From assembly GCA_965246995.1 (NCBI GenBank), contig OZ252008.1, positions 3,162,001-3,226,000 on the forward strand: a stretch of DNA of 64,000 bases, in the 5' to 3' direction. The position numbers were made by a program, and so were the translations under genes. This document shows, piece after piece, positions 34,468 through 43,833 of this stretch. The notes below the pieces were generated by a model. It did not search any database. It worked only from the letters and a program-made list of their open reading frames with translations, and was not told the DNA's origin. Numbering within the stretch: position 1 is the first letter of the stretch; each line of letters opens with the position of its first letter. Origin of the DNA: VXRJ01 sp965246995. GTDB taxonomy: Bacteria; Acidobacteriota; Vicinamibacteria; Vicinamibacterales; UBA8438.

Positions 34468-35445
34468 TTACCGGCTCGCTTCGACGGCCCGCGACGACGT
34501 CAGGAGATTGATCATGCCGTAGTTGCCCTCGTGGCAGGCGTACTCGAACATCGGCCCCGCGGCGGGACGCCACGGCACCATCCCGCTCCACGGCCGGCTC
34601 CAGACGCTTGGGTCGGTCACCATGAACGAGTATTCGATGGCGTCCTCGCCCCGTCGGGTGAGCCGCTCCACGACGGTACGGTTTGGGCCCGATCCGAGAT
34701 AGTCGGTCTGGGCATGGAAGTTCTTCGTCTCGACGACGAGCGTGTCGCCTTCCCAGTGACCGCGCGACACGCCCAGCCACAGCCGGACCTGATCGGGCAG
34801 TTCGGGCTGATCGAAGACTGGAATGATCCGGAAGTCGTGAATCTGTTCCTGGAAGATGGCGACGTAGCCCGGCGACTGCAGGATGTGCACGTGGTTGTTG
34901 TAGCCGCTCGACGTGATGGGGACGTGACGATAGACGAGGCAGCGGTCGCCGAGGTCCATGTCCTCCGGCCCGTGCGCCGGCTCCCGGCCCCGCTTGGCGG
35001 CAGCCAGCCGCTGCGCCTCGGGGGTCGCCTCGTACTCCTGTCGCTCGGGTGTTCGCGGAGGCAGCCGACCGTCCCCCGGATCGGTGATGAGCGACGTCCG
35101 GCCCACCGAAATGCCGCGATCCCACCAGAACTGGTTGTAGGCGAGGGCGACGTCCTGCTCGCGACTCAGCTCGCTCCTCCGCTCGGAGGTCGCCCGCGTC
35201 TCGGAGGCAAGGTTGGCGGTCGCTATTTCCTCCTCAGTCAGCCACTCGCGGCCAGCGTGCTCGAGCGGCCGCTCAAGCGACGTGATGGTCCCGTGATTCC
35301 ACAACCCCTGCAGATCGGGATCGCCCCATGGCGTGCGGGGAACCTCCGGCCACTCGTTCGGCTCCTTGGCCTGGGCCGCAGCCGACTGCGGGTATGCGCC
35401 AGCGATGATCGAGAGCATGGAGAGCGCAAGAACGCACCCTTTCAT
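34468..35445 (-). CDS. GDPDLQG/ACHEGNY family, copy 8, exported
   Basis: 325 residues; signal peptide ends GAYPQSAAAQ. Blocks: RTPWGDPDLQGLWNHGTITS, LERPLEHAG, WLTEEEIATA, YNQFWWDRGISVGRTSLI, DPGDGRLPP, DRCLVYRHVP, GYNNHVHILQSPGYVAI, EQIHDFRIIPV, HWEGDTLVVETKNF, VERLTRRGEDAIEYSF and FEYACHEGNYGM. It is closest to copy 9 in its TITxLERP and IFQEQIHD segments. The DGRPH motif is altered to FDQPELP. GGAGG precedes the ATG. It forms a tandem pair with copy 7 and is divergent from the radical SAM gene. Confidence 0.85.
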   Translation of the reverse strand: MKGCVLALSMLSIIAGAYPQSAAAQAKEPNEWPEVPRTPWGDPDLQGLWNHGTITSLERPLEHAGREWLTEEEIATANLASETRATSERRSELSREQDVALAYNQFWWDRGISVGRTSLITDPGDGRLPPRTPERQEYEATPEAQRLAAAKRGREPAHGPEDMDLGDRCLVYRHVPITSSGYNNHVHILQSPGYVAIFQEQIHDFRIIPVFDQPELPDQVRLWLGVSRGHWEGDTLVVETKNFHAQTDYLGSGPNRTVVERLTRRGEDAIEYSFMVTDPSVWSRPWSGMVPWRPAAGPMFEYACHEGNYGMINLLTSSRAVEASR

Positions 35446-35597
35446 GACCGTCCTCCGTAGCTCTACCGAGCCGTAGCAACTCTCGCATCATCGCCCAAGC
35501 GCGCGTCCGGCGCAACCGGCGCGCGCCAGCCTGTCACGCTTGTAGTATTCTTGCGTGCTACCTGCACCCCAACTGAAACCCGGAGGTCGCGCCTTAC

Positions 35598-37106
35598 ATG
35601 CGCATTCATCTGATCAATCCTAGCCATATCGCGTTCGGTCTGGCAGTCATCACGCCGCGTTGGCTCTATGTGCTGGCCCACGCCACGCCCCGGACCTACG
35701 GCGATCCGGTGATTGTCGATGAAACGCTCGAACCACTCGACCCCGAGACGATTGCCGAGGGTGACATCGTCGGCATCGGCGTCCATACCGGCAACGCGCT
35801 CCGGGGGTACGAGGTGGGGCGTCTTGCGAAGGAACGCGGCGCCCGGGTGATCTACGGCGGCATCCACGCCACGCTGTACCCGGAGGAAGCGCTTGAGCGC
35901 GGCCACGCCGATGCCGTCGTCAAGGGAGACGGAGACGGCATCTGGCCGCACGTGATTGAAGCAGTCGCGGCGGGAACGCAGGAGCGTACCTACGACGGCG
36001 GCCGCGTGCCGGGCACATCGCTGCAGAAGGCCCGGTGGGACCTGATGCCGCGCGACCGCTACATGTGGGCCTCGGTCCAGACGGTGCGGGGCTGCCCGAA
36101 GCACTGCTCGTTCTGCTCGGTCTGGCGGACGGATGGCCAGGAACCGCGGCAGCGGACGGTCGACGCCGTCATGGAGGAGATCGTACAGCTCCGGCGGATG
36201 GGCTTCCGCTTCATCGCGCTGGCGGACGACAACTTCTACCCGGTGACGCTCGAAGATCTGGCGATGGCGCGGCGGAAGAAAGATCCGTCGCGGCTGCACG
36301 AACTCGAAGCGCTCCGTGCCGAGCGGTTCGAACTCATGGAACAGCTCGCGAAGCTGCCGGAAGACACCATGTTCTTCACGCAGATCACCATGGAGGCGGC
36401 GGAGGACCCGGCATTCCTCGACGCGATGCGCGGGGCGCGCATCAGGGGGGCGCTGATCGGCGTCGAGGCGGTCACCGAAGAAGGGCTGAAGGACGTCTAC
36501 AAGGGCTTCAACCTCGCGGGCGACGCTCTCGTGCGGCAGCTCCGTCTTTTCCGCGAACATGGCGTGCACGTGCTCGGGTCGTTCATCTTCGGCCTGCCGA
36601 GCGATCGGGAGTCGACGTTCGACGCGACGGCGGCGCTCGCCAATGCCGCTGACATCGACTTCGCGCAGTTCCTGACACTCACTCCTTTCCCCGGCACGCT
36701 CGACTTCCTGAAGTGGGAACAGAACGAAGCGAAGGCGGCGCCGGATGTCGACGGCGTGCCGGTCAGCCGGTACTGGCTGATCCCGCCGATCGACCGGCCG
36801 AAGGTCTTCTCGCCCCACCCGGCGATGACGTCGGAGGAAATCCGCGTCGGCACGCAACGGGCTTGGGACCGATTCTACCGGCTCGGCTCGGTCTGGCGGC
36901 GGTCGCGTTGCGTCCGCTCGCTCAAGTCTCGCCTCGCGTTCATACTGGTGTCGAAGCTGTACCGCCAGATGTACGGCAACACCGGCATCGCGACCGACAG
37001 CGCCCGCGTCTCCCGCGCGGCAACCTGGGCGCGGTGGCTCGCGATCCCCGTGAAGCGGCTCTTCACCGCGGCGCCGATGCCGGACCTGCAGGTCCCGGCG
37101 CGGTAG
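35598..37106 (+). CDS. B12-binding-domain radical SAM protein
   Basis: 502 residues, no signal peptide. The N-terminal ~130 residues form a cobalamin-binding-type Rossmann domain (GVHTGNALRGYEVGRL, RGARVIYGGIHATLYP). The radical SAM core starts with TVRGCPKHCSFCSVW (CxxxCxxC binding the 4Fe-4S cluster), then LADDNFYP, and IGVEAVTEEGLKDVYKGFN and SFIFGLPSD of the barrel. Members of this class carry out methylations or rearrangements, for example of hopanoids or lipids; the exact reaction cannot be told. The usual cobalamin ligand motif DxHxxG is not obvious, so cobalamin binding is likely, not certain. It would be a client of the salvage locus at 17613-23935. Confidence 0.85.
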   Translation: MRIHLINPSHIAFGLAVITPRWLYVLAHATPRTYGDPVIVDETLEPLDPETIAEGDIVGIGVHTGNALRGYEVGRLAKERGARVIYGGIHATLYPEEALERGHADAVVKGDGDGIWPHVIEAVAAGTQERTYDGGRVPGTSLQKARWDLMPRDRYMWASVQTVRGCPKHCSFCSVWRTDGQEPRQRTVDAVMEEIVQLRRMGFRFIALADDNFYPVTLEDLAMARRKKDPSRLHELEALRAERFELMEQLAKLPEDTMFFTQITMEAAEDPAFLDAMRGARIRGALIGVEAVTEEGLKDVYKGFNLAGDALVRQLRLFREHGVHVLGSFIFGLPSDRESTFDATAALANAADIDFAQFLTLTPFPGTLDFLKWEQNEAKAAPDVDGVPVSRYWLIPPIDRPKVFSPHPAMTSEEIRVGTQRAWDRFYRLGSVWRRSRCVRSLKSRLAFILVSKLYRQMYGNTGIATDSARVSRAATWARWLAIPVKRLFTAAPMPDLQVPAR

Positions 37107-37195
37107 CAGTAAACAGCCACACCTCCACAGTTGTCGTTACCAACATAGAACTAGCGTTGCGCCAGCGACGTCGGCGTGGACGGGATCGGATCACT

Positions 37196-39685
37196 ATGAC
37201 TGTCGCCCCGCCGCGCGCGGCCGGACTCCTCGCGCTCCTGCTGGGGCTGGCCGCAACCGCCTGTGCGCCGGTCACCATCACCCTGAGTCCCGACTGGCCA
37301 CCGGAGCGCGAAGCGCCACCGGCCGAAGAGGCGCCGCCACCAGAGACGGCGCCACCGGGAAACCGCCCGCCGGGAGCGCGCCGCATGCCGTCCAACCGCG
37401 GTGGGCCGCCCGCGGGTCGGGAGACCGCCGGGGCCCCTGCCGTTTCCGCGCCGGGCGCCATCGACGGTCCACCACCTCCCGAAGCCCCGGCAGTCATCGT
37501 CCGTGACGCCACCGGCCGCGCGACGGTACGGGCGGTCCGGATCGGGGAGCCGCTCAGCCTGGACGGCGTGCTCGACGAAGGGGCGTACGAGACCACCCCC
37601 TCGATGAGTGACTTCCTGCAACAGCTACCGGACGAAGGTGCGCCCGCCACCGAGCGGACCGAGGCGTGGATCTTCTACGACGACGACCGTGTCTACGTGG
37701 CGGCTCGCCTGTGGGACTCGGCGCCTGAATCGCGCTGGATCGCCAACGAGATGCAACGCGACTCGTTCCAGTTGATCAATAACGACTCATTCAGCGTCGC
37801 GTTCGACACCTTCTACGACCGGCGCAACGGCGTCTCCTTCATGGTCAATCCGATCGGCGGCTTCTTCGACTTCGAGATCACGGACGAAGGTAACCCCAAC
37901 AGCGACTGGAACCCAATCTGGGATTCGCGCGCCGGCCGGTTCGACGGCGGCTGGACGGTCGAAATGGAGATCCCGTTCAAATCGCTCCGGTTCCCGGGTC
38001 GGACGGAACAGCTTTGGGGCGTGCAGATCTCTCGCCGTATTCGATGGAAGAACGAGAGCGTCTACCTGACGCAGGTACCGATCTCGGCCGGCCCCGGCAT
38101 GTTCCGCCTCTCGGCCGCCGGAACGATGGTGGGCCTCGAGACACCTTCGAGCAACCGTGTGCTCGACGTGAAGCCTTACGGCATCGCGTCGCTGGCAAGC
38201 AACCTGACAGGTGATTCACCGTTCAGGAACCGGGGCGACGGCACCGGCGGACTCGACGTGAAGGTGGGAATCACGCAGAACCTGACCGCCGATTTCACCT
38301 ACAACACCGACTTCGCCCAGGTCGAGGCGGACGAGGCGCAGGTGAATCTGTCCCGCTTCAACCTCTTCTTCCCCGAGAAGCGGGAGTTCTTCCTCGAAGG
38401 TCGGGGGATTTTCGACTTCGGCCGGGAGGCCGGCACAACCGGTGGCGTGTTTCGAGCCACACGTCTCGGCACCGGCGGCTTCTTTGGCAGCAGCGACACG
38501 CCGCAAGTCTTCTTCAGCCGGCGGATCGGATTGAACGAACCGATCCTGGGCGGCGGGCGACTGACCGGCAAGGTGGGCCGCTTTACCCTCGGCGCACTCA
38601 ATATTCAGACCGACGACGCGAACAATTCGGACGGCTCCTACTCCACCAACTTCACGGTGCTCCGCGTCAAGCGGGACATCCTGCGCCGAAGCCGGATCGG
38701 AGGCATCTTCACCAGCCGCTCGATCGCCGTCGACGGCAAGGGTTCCAACGAAGCGTACGGCCTCGACGCCGCCTTCTCGTTTTACGACAACGTCAACTTC
38801 TACGGCTACTGGGCGGAAACCAGCACACCCGAGCTGGCCGGCAACGACGAGAGCTACCAGGCGGCGTTCAACTACGCCGGCGATCTGTTCGGCCTGCAGG
38901 TAGATCGCCTGTTGGTGGGCGAGAACTTCAATCCGGAAGTGGGCTTCAAGCGGCGGGACGACGGCTTCACGCGTACGTACGCCCTGGCGCGCTTCAGTCC
39001 GCGGCCACAGTCGATTCGATCGGTCCGGCAGTTCCGCTGGGAAGGGAGCGTGGACTATGTCGAGAACCCGGCCGGCGTGCTCGAGACCCGCATCCAGCTG
39101 GGCGCCTTCTCGACCGAACTGGAAAACAGCGACATCTTCGGGATCGACATGGAGCAACGCTACGACTACGTCCCGTACGAGTTCAAGGCGGCCGGGATCG
39201 TGCCGATCCCAGCCGGCCAGTACGACTACCGGAGCGTATTCATGTCGTACGCCATGGGTCAGCAGCGGCGCGTCTCCGGCACCCTGTCACTCTGGCGCGG
39301 CGGGTACTACCACGGCGACATCACCGCGCTCGGCTATTCGCGAGGGCGGATCGAGTTGACGCGACAGTTCTCCCTCGAGCCGGGCGTCTCGATCAACATG
39401 ATCCGGATCGGCGAGGAAGACTACACCGCGCCGCTGGTGACGAGCCGCATCACCTACACGTTCACGCCCCGGATGTTCTTCGGGGGGCTCGTGCAGTACA
39501 ACTCGGTCTCCAATTCGCTCAGCGCGAACCTGCGGCTGCGCTGGGAGTACCGGCCCGGCAGCGAGATGTTCATCGTCTACAACGATCAGCGCGACGTTGC
39601 AGACTTCTCGTTCCGCGACCGGCAGTGGCCGGTCCTCCAGAACCGCGCGTTCGTTATCAAGTTCACGCGGCTCTTCCGGTTCTGA
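37196..39685 (+). CDS. DUF5916 outer-membrane protein with carbohydrate-binding-9-like domain, lipoprotein
   Basis: 829 residues from an ATG at 37196. An N-terminal lipoprotein-like signal (LLALLLGLAATAC) is followed by a proline-rich linker (residues about 35-95), a family-9 carbohydrate-binding-like sandwich (EPLSLDGVLDEGAYE, EAWIFYDDDRVYVAARLWD, WTVEMEIPFKSLRFP), and from about residue 350 a DUF5916 beta-barrel (DFTYNTDFAQVEADEAQVNL, FPEKREFFLEGRGIFDFG, NYAGDLFGLQVDRLLVGENF) ending in an aromatic C-terminus LFRF. This is the normal order of the family, found in Bacteroidota and Acidobacteriota. An export or uptake role in the outer membrane is likely; ligand unknown. There is no good ribosome site before the ATG. 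Confidence 0.85.
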   Translation: MTVAPPRAAGLLALLLGLAATACAPVTITLSPDWPPEREAPPAEEAPPPETAPPGNRPPGARRMPSNRGGPPAGRETAGAPAVSAPGAIDGPPPPEAPAVIVRDATGRATVRAVRIGEPLSLDGVLDEGAYETTPSMSDFLQQLPDEGAPATERTEAWIFYDDDRVYVAARLWDSAPESRWIANEMQRDSFQLINNDSFSVAFDTFYDRRNGVSFMVNPIGGFFDFEITDEGNPNSDWNPIWDSRAGRFDGGWTVEMEIPFKSLRFPGRTEQLWGVQISRRIRWKNESVYLTQVPISAGPGMFRLSAAGTMVGLETPSSNRVLDVKPYGIASLASNLTGDSPFRNRGDGTGGLDVKVGITQNLTADFTYNTDFAQVEADEAQVNLSRFNLFFPEKREFFLEGRGIFDFGREAGTTGGVFRATRLGTGGFFGSSDTPQVFFSRRIGLNEPILGGGRLTGKVGRFTLGALNIQTDDANNSDGSYSTNFTVLRVKRDILRRSRIGGIFTSRSIAVDGKGSNEAYGLDAAFSFYDNVNFYGYWAETSTPELAGNDESYQAAFNYAGDLFGLQVDRLLVGENFNPEVGFKRRDDGFTRTYALARFSPRPQSIRSVRQFRWEGSVDYVENPAGVLETRIQLGAFSTELENSDIFGIDMEQRYDYVPYEFKAAGIVPIPAGQYDYRSVFMSYAMGQQRRVSGTLSLWRGGYYHGDITALGYSRGRIELTRQFSLEPGVSINMIRIGEEDYTAPLVTSRITYTFTPRMFFGGLVQYNSVSNSLSANLRLRWEYRPGSEMFIVYNDQRDVADFSFRDRQWPVLQNRAFVIKFTRLFRF

Positions 39686-39715
39686 CGGAACGCGATTGTT
39701 CCGTCGTTCCGTCAG
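39682..39715. terminator. Bidirectional terminator hairpin containing both stop codons
   Basis: CTGACGGAACG (39682-39692) and CGTTCCGTCAG (39705-39715) are exact inverted repeats of 11 bases around a 12-base loop. The TGA of the DUF5916 gene lies in the left arm and that of the convergent gene in the right arm. T-rich flanks are absent. Confidence 0.6.
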
Positions 39716-40866
39716 TCGCGATAGTTGCTGATCGGCGGCAGTTCCGCACCCGTCAGATCGGACGGCGGCTCTTCGCCCGCCACCACCGGCATCCGGAGTG
39801 TGCCGATCCCCTCGATGCTGGCCTCCACCACTTCGCCCGGCTTCAGATAGCGATCTTCCTGGCCGCGGGTCTCCGCGGCGCCCGCCGCGGTGCCTCCCGA
39901 CGTGCCGTTGTTGATCACGTCGCCCGGGTAGAGCGTGATGATGGACGAGGCGTACTCGACGATCTCCCAGAGCGAGTGAATCATGTCACCGGCCCGCGCA
40001 TCCTGCAGCGTCTCGCCACCGACAACGAGGGTCTGGCGCAGATTGACCATCGGATCGCCGTAGAACTCCTTCGGTGTGATCCAGGGTCCCTGCGGCGCGA
40101 AGGTGTCATGTCCCTTGCCGACGAACCAGTCAGAAGTGGTCGCGCTGCCACCCGGCGGACGGCCGCCCCGGTCAGAGACGTCGATCGACACGATGTAACC
40201 GAAGACGTGATCCTCGGCGTTGGTGGCCGACACGTACTTCGCGGTGCGTCCGATGACCGCGCCCAGTTCCACTTCCCAGTCGGTCCGGTCACGGCCGTGC
40301 GGGATGACGATCGGATCGCCGTCGCCGATGACCGCGCCGCGGCTCGGCTTCAGGAACAGATATGGCACGCCGCGCTCCTCGCGCCGCCGCCGCTGCTCCG
40401 CCGCCCGCTCCTCCGGGGTAGCTCCCTCGCTGACATGGCTGTAGAAGTTGACCGCCGCGTTCAGGATCTTGCCCGGAAACAGGATGGGCGGGCGGGTCCG
40501 GAGGTCGGCCACCGCGTGGACGAAGTCAGCCTGACCGTTGCCTGTCAGTTGGTTGTTGCCGACGATGTGATTGACGATCTCGAACAGGCGGTACTTCAGG
40601 CCGTAGTCCCAGCGCCCGATCAGTTCGAGCATGTCCTCCGGCATCGGCACGTGGCTATAGGCGGGATCCACCTCGAGCGCCATGTTGGCCTGTTCGATGT
40701 CGATGACGAGGCTGTCCCGCAGGACAAGGCCGACGTGCGGAACGCCGTGGATGTCGAAGGTCCCAACGTGGAACGGCTCGGCCGACTCGGCGGCCCCTCC
40801 CTGCGCGAACGCCGCGCCGGGCGCCGCGAGGACCGTGAGAATGGCGATGGTCAGAATGCGTCGCAT
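39712..40866 (-). CDS. Fumarylacetoacetate hydrolase-family protein, exported
   Basis: 384 residues. A signal peptide (ending APGAAFAQ) precedes a FAH-type domain: LFPGKILNAAVNFYSH, FLKPSRGAVIGDGDPI, DWEVELGAVIGR with metal-binding Glu pair, DRGGRPPG, TSDWFVGKGHDTFAPQGPWI and SIITLYPGDVINNGTSGGT. The family hydrolyses C-C bonds in diketo acids or decarboxylates related compounds, using Mg2+ or Ca2+. Most members are cytoplasmic, so export is notable. An insert rich in Glu/Arg (EERAAEQRRRREERG) follows the FYSH motif. GAGGAG precedes the ATG at 40866. Confidence 0.88.
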   Translation of the reverse strand: MRRILTIAILTVLAAPGAAFAQGGAAESAEPFHVGTFDIHGVPHVGLVLRDSLVIDIEQANMALEVDPAYSHVPMPEDMLELIGRWDYGLKYRLFEIVNHIVGNNQLTGNGQADFVHAVADLRTRPPILFPGKILNAAVNFYSHVSEGATPEERAAEQRRRREERGVPYLFLKPSRGAVIGDGDPIVIPHGRDRTDWEVELGAVIGRTAKYVSATNAEDHVFGYIVSIDVSDRGGRPPGGSATTSDWFVGKGHDTFAPQGPWITPKEFYGDPMVNLRQTLVVGGETLQDARAGDMIHSLWEIVEYASSIITLYPGDVINNGTSGGTAAGAAETRGQEDRYLKPGEVVEASIEGIGTLRMPVVAGEEPPSDLTGAELPPISNYRD

Positions 40867-41036
40867 GATGCTCCTCTGTCGCGAGATCCAGATGATCCGA
40901 CTCTATGTTCGTGGGCGCCGCCGGGCGCCGCAGTGGGTTGTACTCCCGCCCCGCCAGCCTGTCAAGAAGCGGTCCCTCTCCGGCCGCCGGCTGGCTGAGT
41001 GTATCCTGCAACCAGCACCAACGCAGGAGGATAACG

Positions 41037-42104
41037 ATGCACCAGCGGAATCCCGGATGGCGGAGCGCCCTGGCAGTCGCAATCGCGGCACTGGCCGTGA
41101 CGACCTTGTTCGGCCCGGCGAGCGCCCTGGCGCAGGCACAGGCGCCGGAGGGGTGGACGGTGCCCCGAACGCCCTGGGGCGACCCTGACCTGCACGCGAT
41201 CTGGAACAACGCCACCATCACGCCACTCGAGCGGCCCGGGGCGCTGGCGGACAAGGCGTTCCTGAGCGACGAGGAAGCCGCGGAACTGGAACGGCTCGCC
41301 ATCGAGCGAGTCAATCAGGCGAACGCCCCGAGCGAGGTGCGGACCGAACCGTTGCCGGCTGGCGGTAACGTCGGCGCCTACAACAGCTTCTGGACGGACC
41401 AGCGGACCTCGGTGGTCGGGACGCAACGAACATCGATCATCACCGACCCGGAGAACGGCCGGCTGCCGACGCTGACCGACGAGGCGCGCGAGCGGATCGC
41501 GTCAGCCGAAACCCGGCGCCTGGCCGATGTCCGGGACGGCCGCGTCCCCGCGAACGGACCGGAAGAGATGGGTTTGAGCGAACGGTGCCTCTGGTATCGC
41601 GGTATCCCGACGATCCCGACCGGCTACAACAACAACTTCCACTTCTTCCAGACGCCCGAGATGGTCATCATCCTGCAGGAGCACATCCATGATCTCCGGA
41701 TCATCGCCATCGACGGCCGGCCGCACCTGCCGGAGGCGATCCGTCAGTTCGCCGGCAGCTCGCGTGGTCACTGGGAGGGCGACACCCTGGTGGTCGAGAC
41801 GATCAACCTGCGCCAGCCCTTCATCCGGCGGTGGGCTCGCCCGGAACATTCGCTGTCACGCGGCGACATGACGGACGCGGTGCGCGTCGTGGAGCGGTTT
41901 ACGCGGATCGGCCCCGACATGCTCGACGTCACCTTCACCGTAGATGACCCCGGCACCTGGGAGCAGCCCTGGTCAGGGGCGCTGCCGATGACCCGGACCG
42001 ACGGCCCTATCTTCGAGTTCGCCTGCCACGAAGGGAACTACGGCATGATGAACATGATGGCCGGGTCGCGGGCTGAAGAAGCCGAAACGGCGGCGGGCCG
42101 GTAA
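41037..42104 (+). CDS. GDPDLQG/ACHEGNY family, copy 9, exported
   Basis: 355 residues from an ATG at 41037 with GGAGG upstream; the frame is open to 40905 but that stretch has no start context. Signal peptide ends PASALAQ. Blocks: RTPWGDPDLHAIWNNATITP, LERPGALAD, FLSDEEAAEL, YNSFWTDQRTSVV, SIITDPENGRLPTL, ERCLWYRGIPTIPTGYNNN, FHFFQTPEMVII, EHIHDLRIIAIDGRPHLP, HWEGDTLVVETINL, VERFTRIGPDMLDVTF and FEFACHEGNYGM. It departs from consensus at PDLQG (PDLHA) and in an inserted stretch RQPFIRRWARPEHSLSRGD after the TLVVET strand. Stands alone, convergent with the dehydrogenase at 42141. Confidence 0.85.
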   Translation: MHQRNPGWRSALAVAIAALAVTTLFGPASALAQAQAPEGWTVPRTPWGDPDLHAIWNNATITPLERPGALADKAFLSDEEAAELERLAIERVNQANAPSEVRTEPLPAGGNVGAYNSFWTDQRTSVVGTQRTSIITDPENGRLPTLTDEARERIASAETRRLADVRDGRVPANGPEEMGLSERCLWYRGIPTIPTGYNNNFHFFQTPEMVIILQEHIHDLRIIAIDGRPHLPEAIRQFAGSSRGHWEGDTLVVETINLRQPFIRRWARPEHSLSRGDMTDAVRVVERFTRIGPDMLDVTFTVDDPGTWEQPWSGALPMTRTDGPIFEFACHEGNYGMMNMMAGSRAEEAETAAGR

Positions 42105-42140
42105 CGCACCGCCCCGCCGGCGTTCGCCGACGCATCCGGG

Positions 42141-43019
42141 TCAGCTCGCGGCGCCGCCCAGTTCGTCCATCAGCCGGACCAGCGACGACAGATCGTCCCG
42201 GCCGAGACCGCGGCCGTGCAGGCCGTTGATGAACTGCATCGTCACGGCACCGGCCGGGAGCGCCACTCCCAGCGTATGCGCCAGGCCGAGGACAATGTCG
42301 AGATCCTTGTGATAGAGCCGGCTCTCGATGCCGGCGGCGAAGTCGCGCCGCGCCATCCGGTCGCCGAAGAAGTCCAGGACGCGGCTCGAGGCCATCCCGT
42401 CGAGCATCGCCTCGCGCACCCGTTCGGCGTCGAGGCCCGCGCGCCGTGCCAGCGCGAGCGATTCCGCCACGCCCTGCGCGGTGATCAGGAGCAGCAACTG
42501 GTGGCACGCCTTCGTCGTTTGCCCGGCGCCGTGATCGCCCATGTGGCGCACCTTCGCGCCGATCACCTCCAGCAGTGGCCGAACCCGCTCCAGCGCCGCC
42601 GCATCGCCCCCCACCATGATTGACAGCGTTGCGTCGCGCGCGCCGTGCGGGCCGCCCGAGACCGGCGCATCGAGCATGTCGATCTGCCGCGCTTCGAGCG
42701 CCGAGGCGATCGTACGGGTAGCCGACGGATCGATCGTGCTGGTGTCAATCACCACCAGGCCGGGCTGGGCGCCGCTGGCCACACCATCCTCGCCCAGCAG
42801 CACCTTCTCGACATCAGCCGTCCCGGTCAGCATCGTGAAGAGGACATCACAGCGCGCCGCCAGCGCGGCCGGCGATGAAGCGGCAGTCGCACCCCGCTCG
42901 ACAAGCGGTTCCGCCGATTCAGGGCGGCGCGCCCAAACGCCTATGTCGTGGCGGGCACGTAGCAGGTTGAGGGCCATCGGGCGCCCCATCACGCCCAGGC
43001 CGATGAATCCAACTCGCAT
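42141..43019 (-). CDS. 3-hydroxyisobutyrate dehydrogenase-family oxidoreductase
   Basis: 292 residues. N-terminal Rossmann domain starts GFIGLGVMGRPMALNLLRA with an NAD(P) loop; the substrate motif DAPVSGGPHGARDATLSIMV and the catalytic Lys in GAGQTTKACHQLLL are in their usual places (near 120 and 170). The C-terminal helical domain is complete, with YHKDLDIVLGLAH. Such enzymes oxidise beta-hydroxy acids or reduce semialdehydes such as tartronate semialdehyde; the exact substrate is not decidable. GGAAGGAG precedes the ATG at 43019. Cytoplasmic, divergent from the cupin gene. Confidence 0.9.
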   Translation of the reverse strand: MRVGFIGLGVMGRPMALNLLRARHDIGVWARRPESAEPLVERGATAASSPAALAARCDVLFTMLTGTADVEKVLLGEDGVASGAQPGLVVIDTSTIDPSATRTIASALEARQIDMLDAPVSGGPHGARDATLSIMVGGDAAALERVRPLLEVIGAKVRHMGDHGAGQTTKACHQLLLLITAQGVAESLALARRAGLDAERVREAMLDGMASSRVLDFFGDRMARRDFAAGIESRLYHKDLDIVLGLAHTLGVALPAGAVTMQFINGLHGRGLGRDDLSSLVRLMDELGGAAS

Positions 43020-43119
43020 GCGCTGCTCCTTCCGCCTTTGTCGATCCGCCCTGTGAGCCTACATGACCGGCCGTCCGGCCGACCTGTCCAACAGCCCGTC
43101 GCGATACCACGGACTGCTC

Positions 43120-43125
43120 TAGAAT
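43120..43125 (+). promoter_or_regulatory. Candidate -10 box TAGAAT for the cupin operon
   Basis: TAGAAT matches the sigma-70 -10 at five of six positions in the 157-base divergent gap, 52 bases upstream of the cupin start. No clear -35. Confidence 0.35.
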
Positions 43126-43176
43126 GGGAGTGCGCTGGCGTCCGTTCCCGCGCCAGCCAACCCAGGAGGACGCGCC

Positions 43177-43806
43177 ATGCGCCATCTCGTCACGCTGATC
43201 GCAGGCGTCGCCATCGGGAGCGCGGCGACACTCCTCGCCACGGGGGCAATCTCCGCCCCGGCGCTTCTTGCACAACCGGACGTCCAACCGTCATGCGACA
43301 TGTGCCCCGCAGAGCTCGTGCCGGCTGAAGAGCTGGCCGAGTACGCCTTCGTGGGCAGGGCAGGCGGGCTTGTCGATCAACAGGTCCGCTCGATCGACAT
43401 CGGCAAGGCGAACGTCCAGGTGGCGGTCGCTCACCGGGGTCGGCTGCCCGAACGGGGTAACCGGGTGGCCGAGCACGACCTCGTGACCGAGGTGTACTAC
43501 GTTCTGAGCGGCAGCGGCACGATCCTGACCGGACCCGACCTCGTCAACAAGGTACGCCGTCCCCCGGACAACCGCGCCGTGCAGTTCCTGAACGGACCGG
43601 GCAACAACGCCGAGGATGTCAGGAACGGAGTGACGAACCACCTCAAGCAAGGGGACATCTTCGTCATCCCAGCCGGGACGGGGCACGAATTCACCCGGAT
43701 CGACGACCACATCACTTATCTGATGGTGCGGGCCGACCCCGACAAGGTGGTTCCGCTGATGGACGCGAACGCCTCCCGCACCTACCTCGACGAACAGGCA
43801 CCGTAG
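43177..43806 (+). CDS. Exported cupin-domain protein
   Basis: 209 residues. Signal or anchor segment MRHLVTLIAGVAIGSAATLL followed by ALLAQ. The cupin core shows RGRLPERGNRVAEHDLVTEV and YYVLSGSGTIL, then LKQGDIFVIPAGTGHEFTRI, giving the two conserved motifs with His, Glu and His as likely metal ligands. A cysteine pair CDMC follows the signal segment. GGAGG precedes the ATG. It opens a plus-strand run that continues with the NHL lipoprotein (27 bases later) and copies 10-12. Its TAG stop at 43804 begins a partial palindromic repeat. Function unknown. Confidence 0.8.
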   Translation: MRHLVTLIAGVAIGSAATLLATGAISAPALLAQPDVQPSCDMCPAELVPAEELAEYAFVGRAGGLVDQQVRSIDIGKANVQVAVAHRGRLPERGNRVAEHDLVTEVYYVLSGSGTILTGPDLVNKVRRPPDNRAVQFLNGPGNNAEDVRNGVTNHLKQGDIFVIPAGTGHEFTRIDDHITYLMVRADPDKVVPLMDANASRTYLDEQAP

Positions 43807-43814
43807 GAGCCCGT
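43804..43814. repeat. Partial palindromic repeat at the cupin stop codon
   Basis: TAGGAGCCCGT matches the first 11 bases of the dispersed repeat core; its TAG is the cupin stop codon. The rest of the element is missing. Confidence 0.45.
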
Positions 43815-43833
43815 ACACGCAGGGAGACCCAAG

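Noticed and set aside
35463..36857. 464-codon minus-strand frame opposite the radical SAM gene
   Set aside because: The plus strand has the CxxxCxxC core and a full enzyme; the minus translation has nothing recognisable.
36713..37195. Upstream extension of the DUF5916 gene
   Set aside because: It lies inside the radical SAM gene in another frame and would put the lipoprotein signal in mid-protein.
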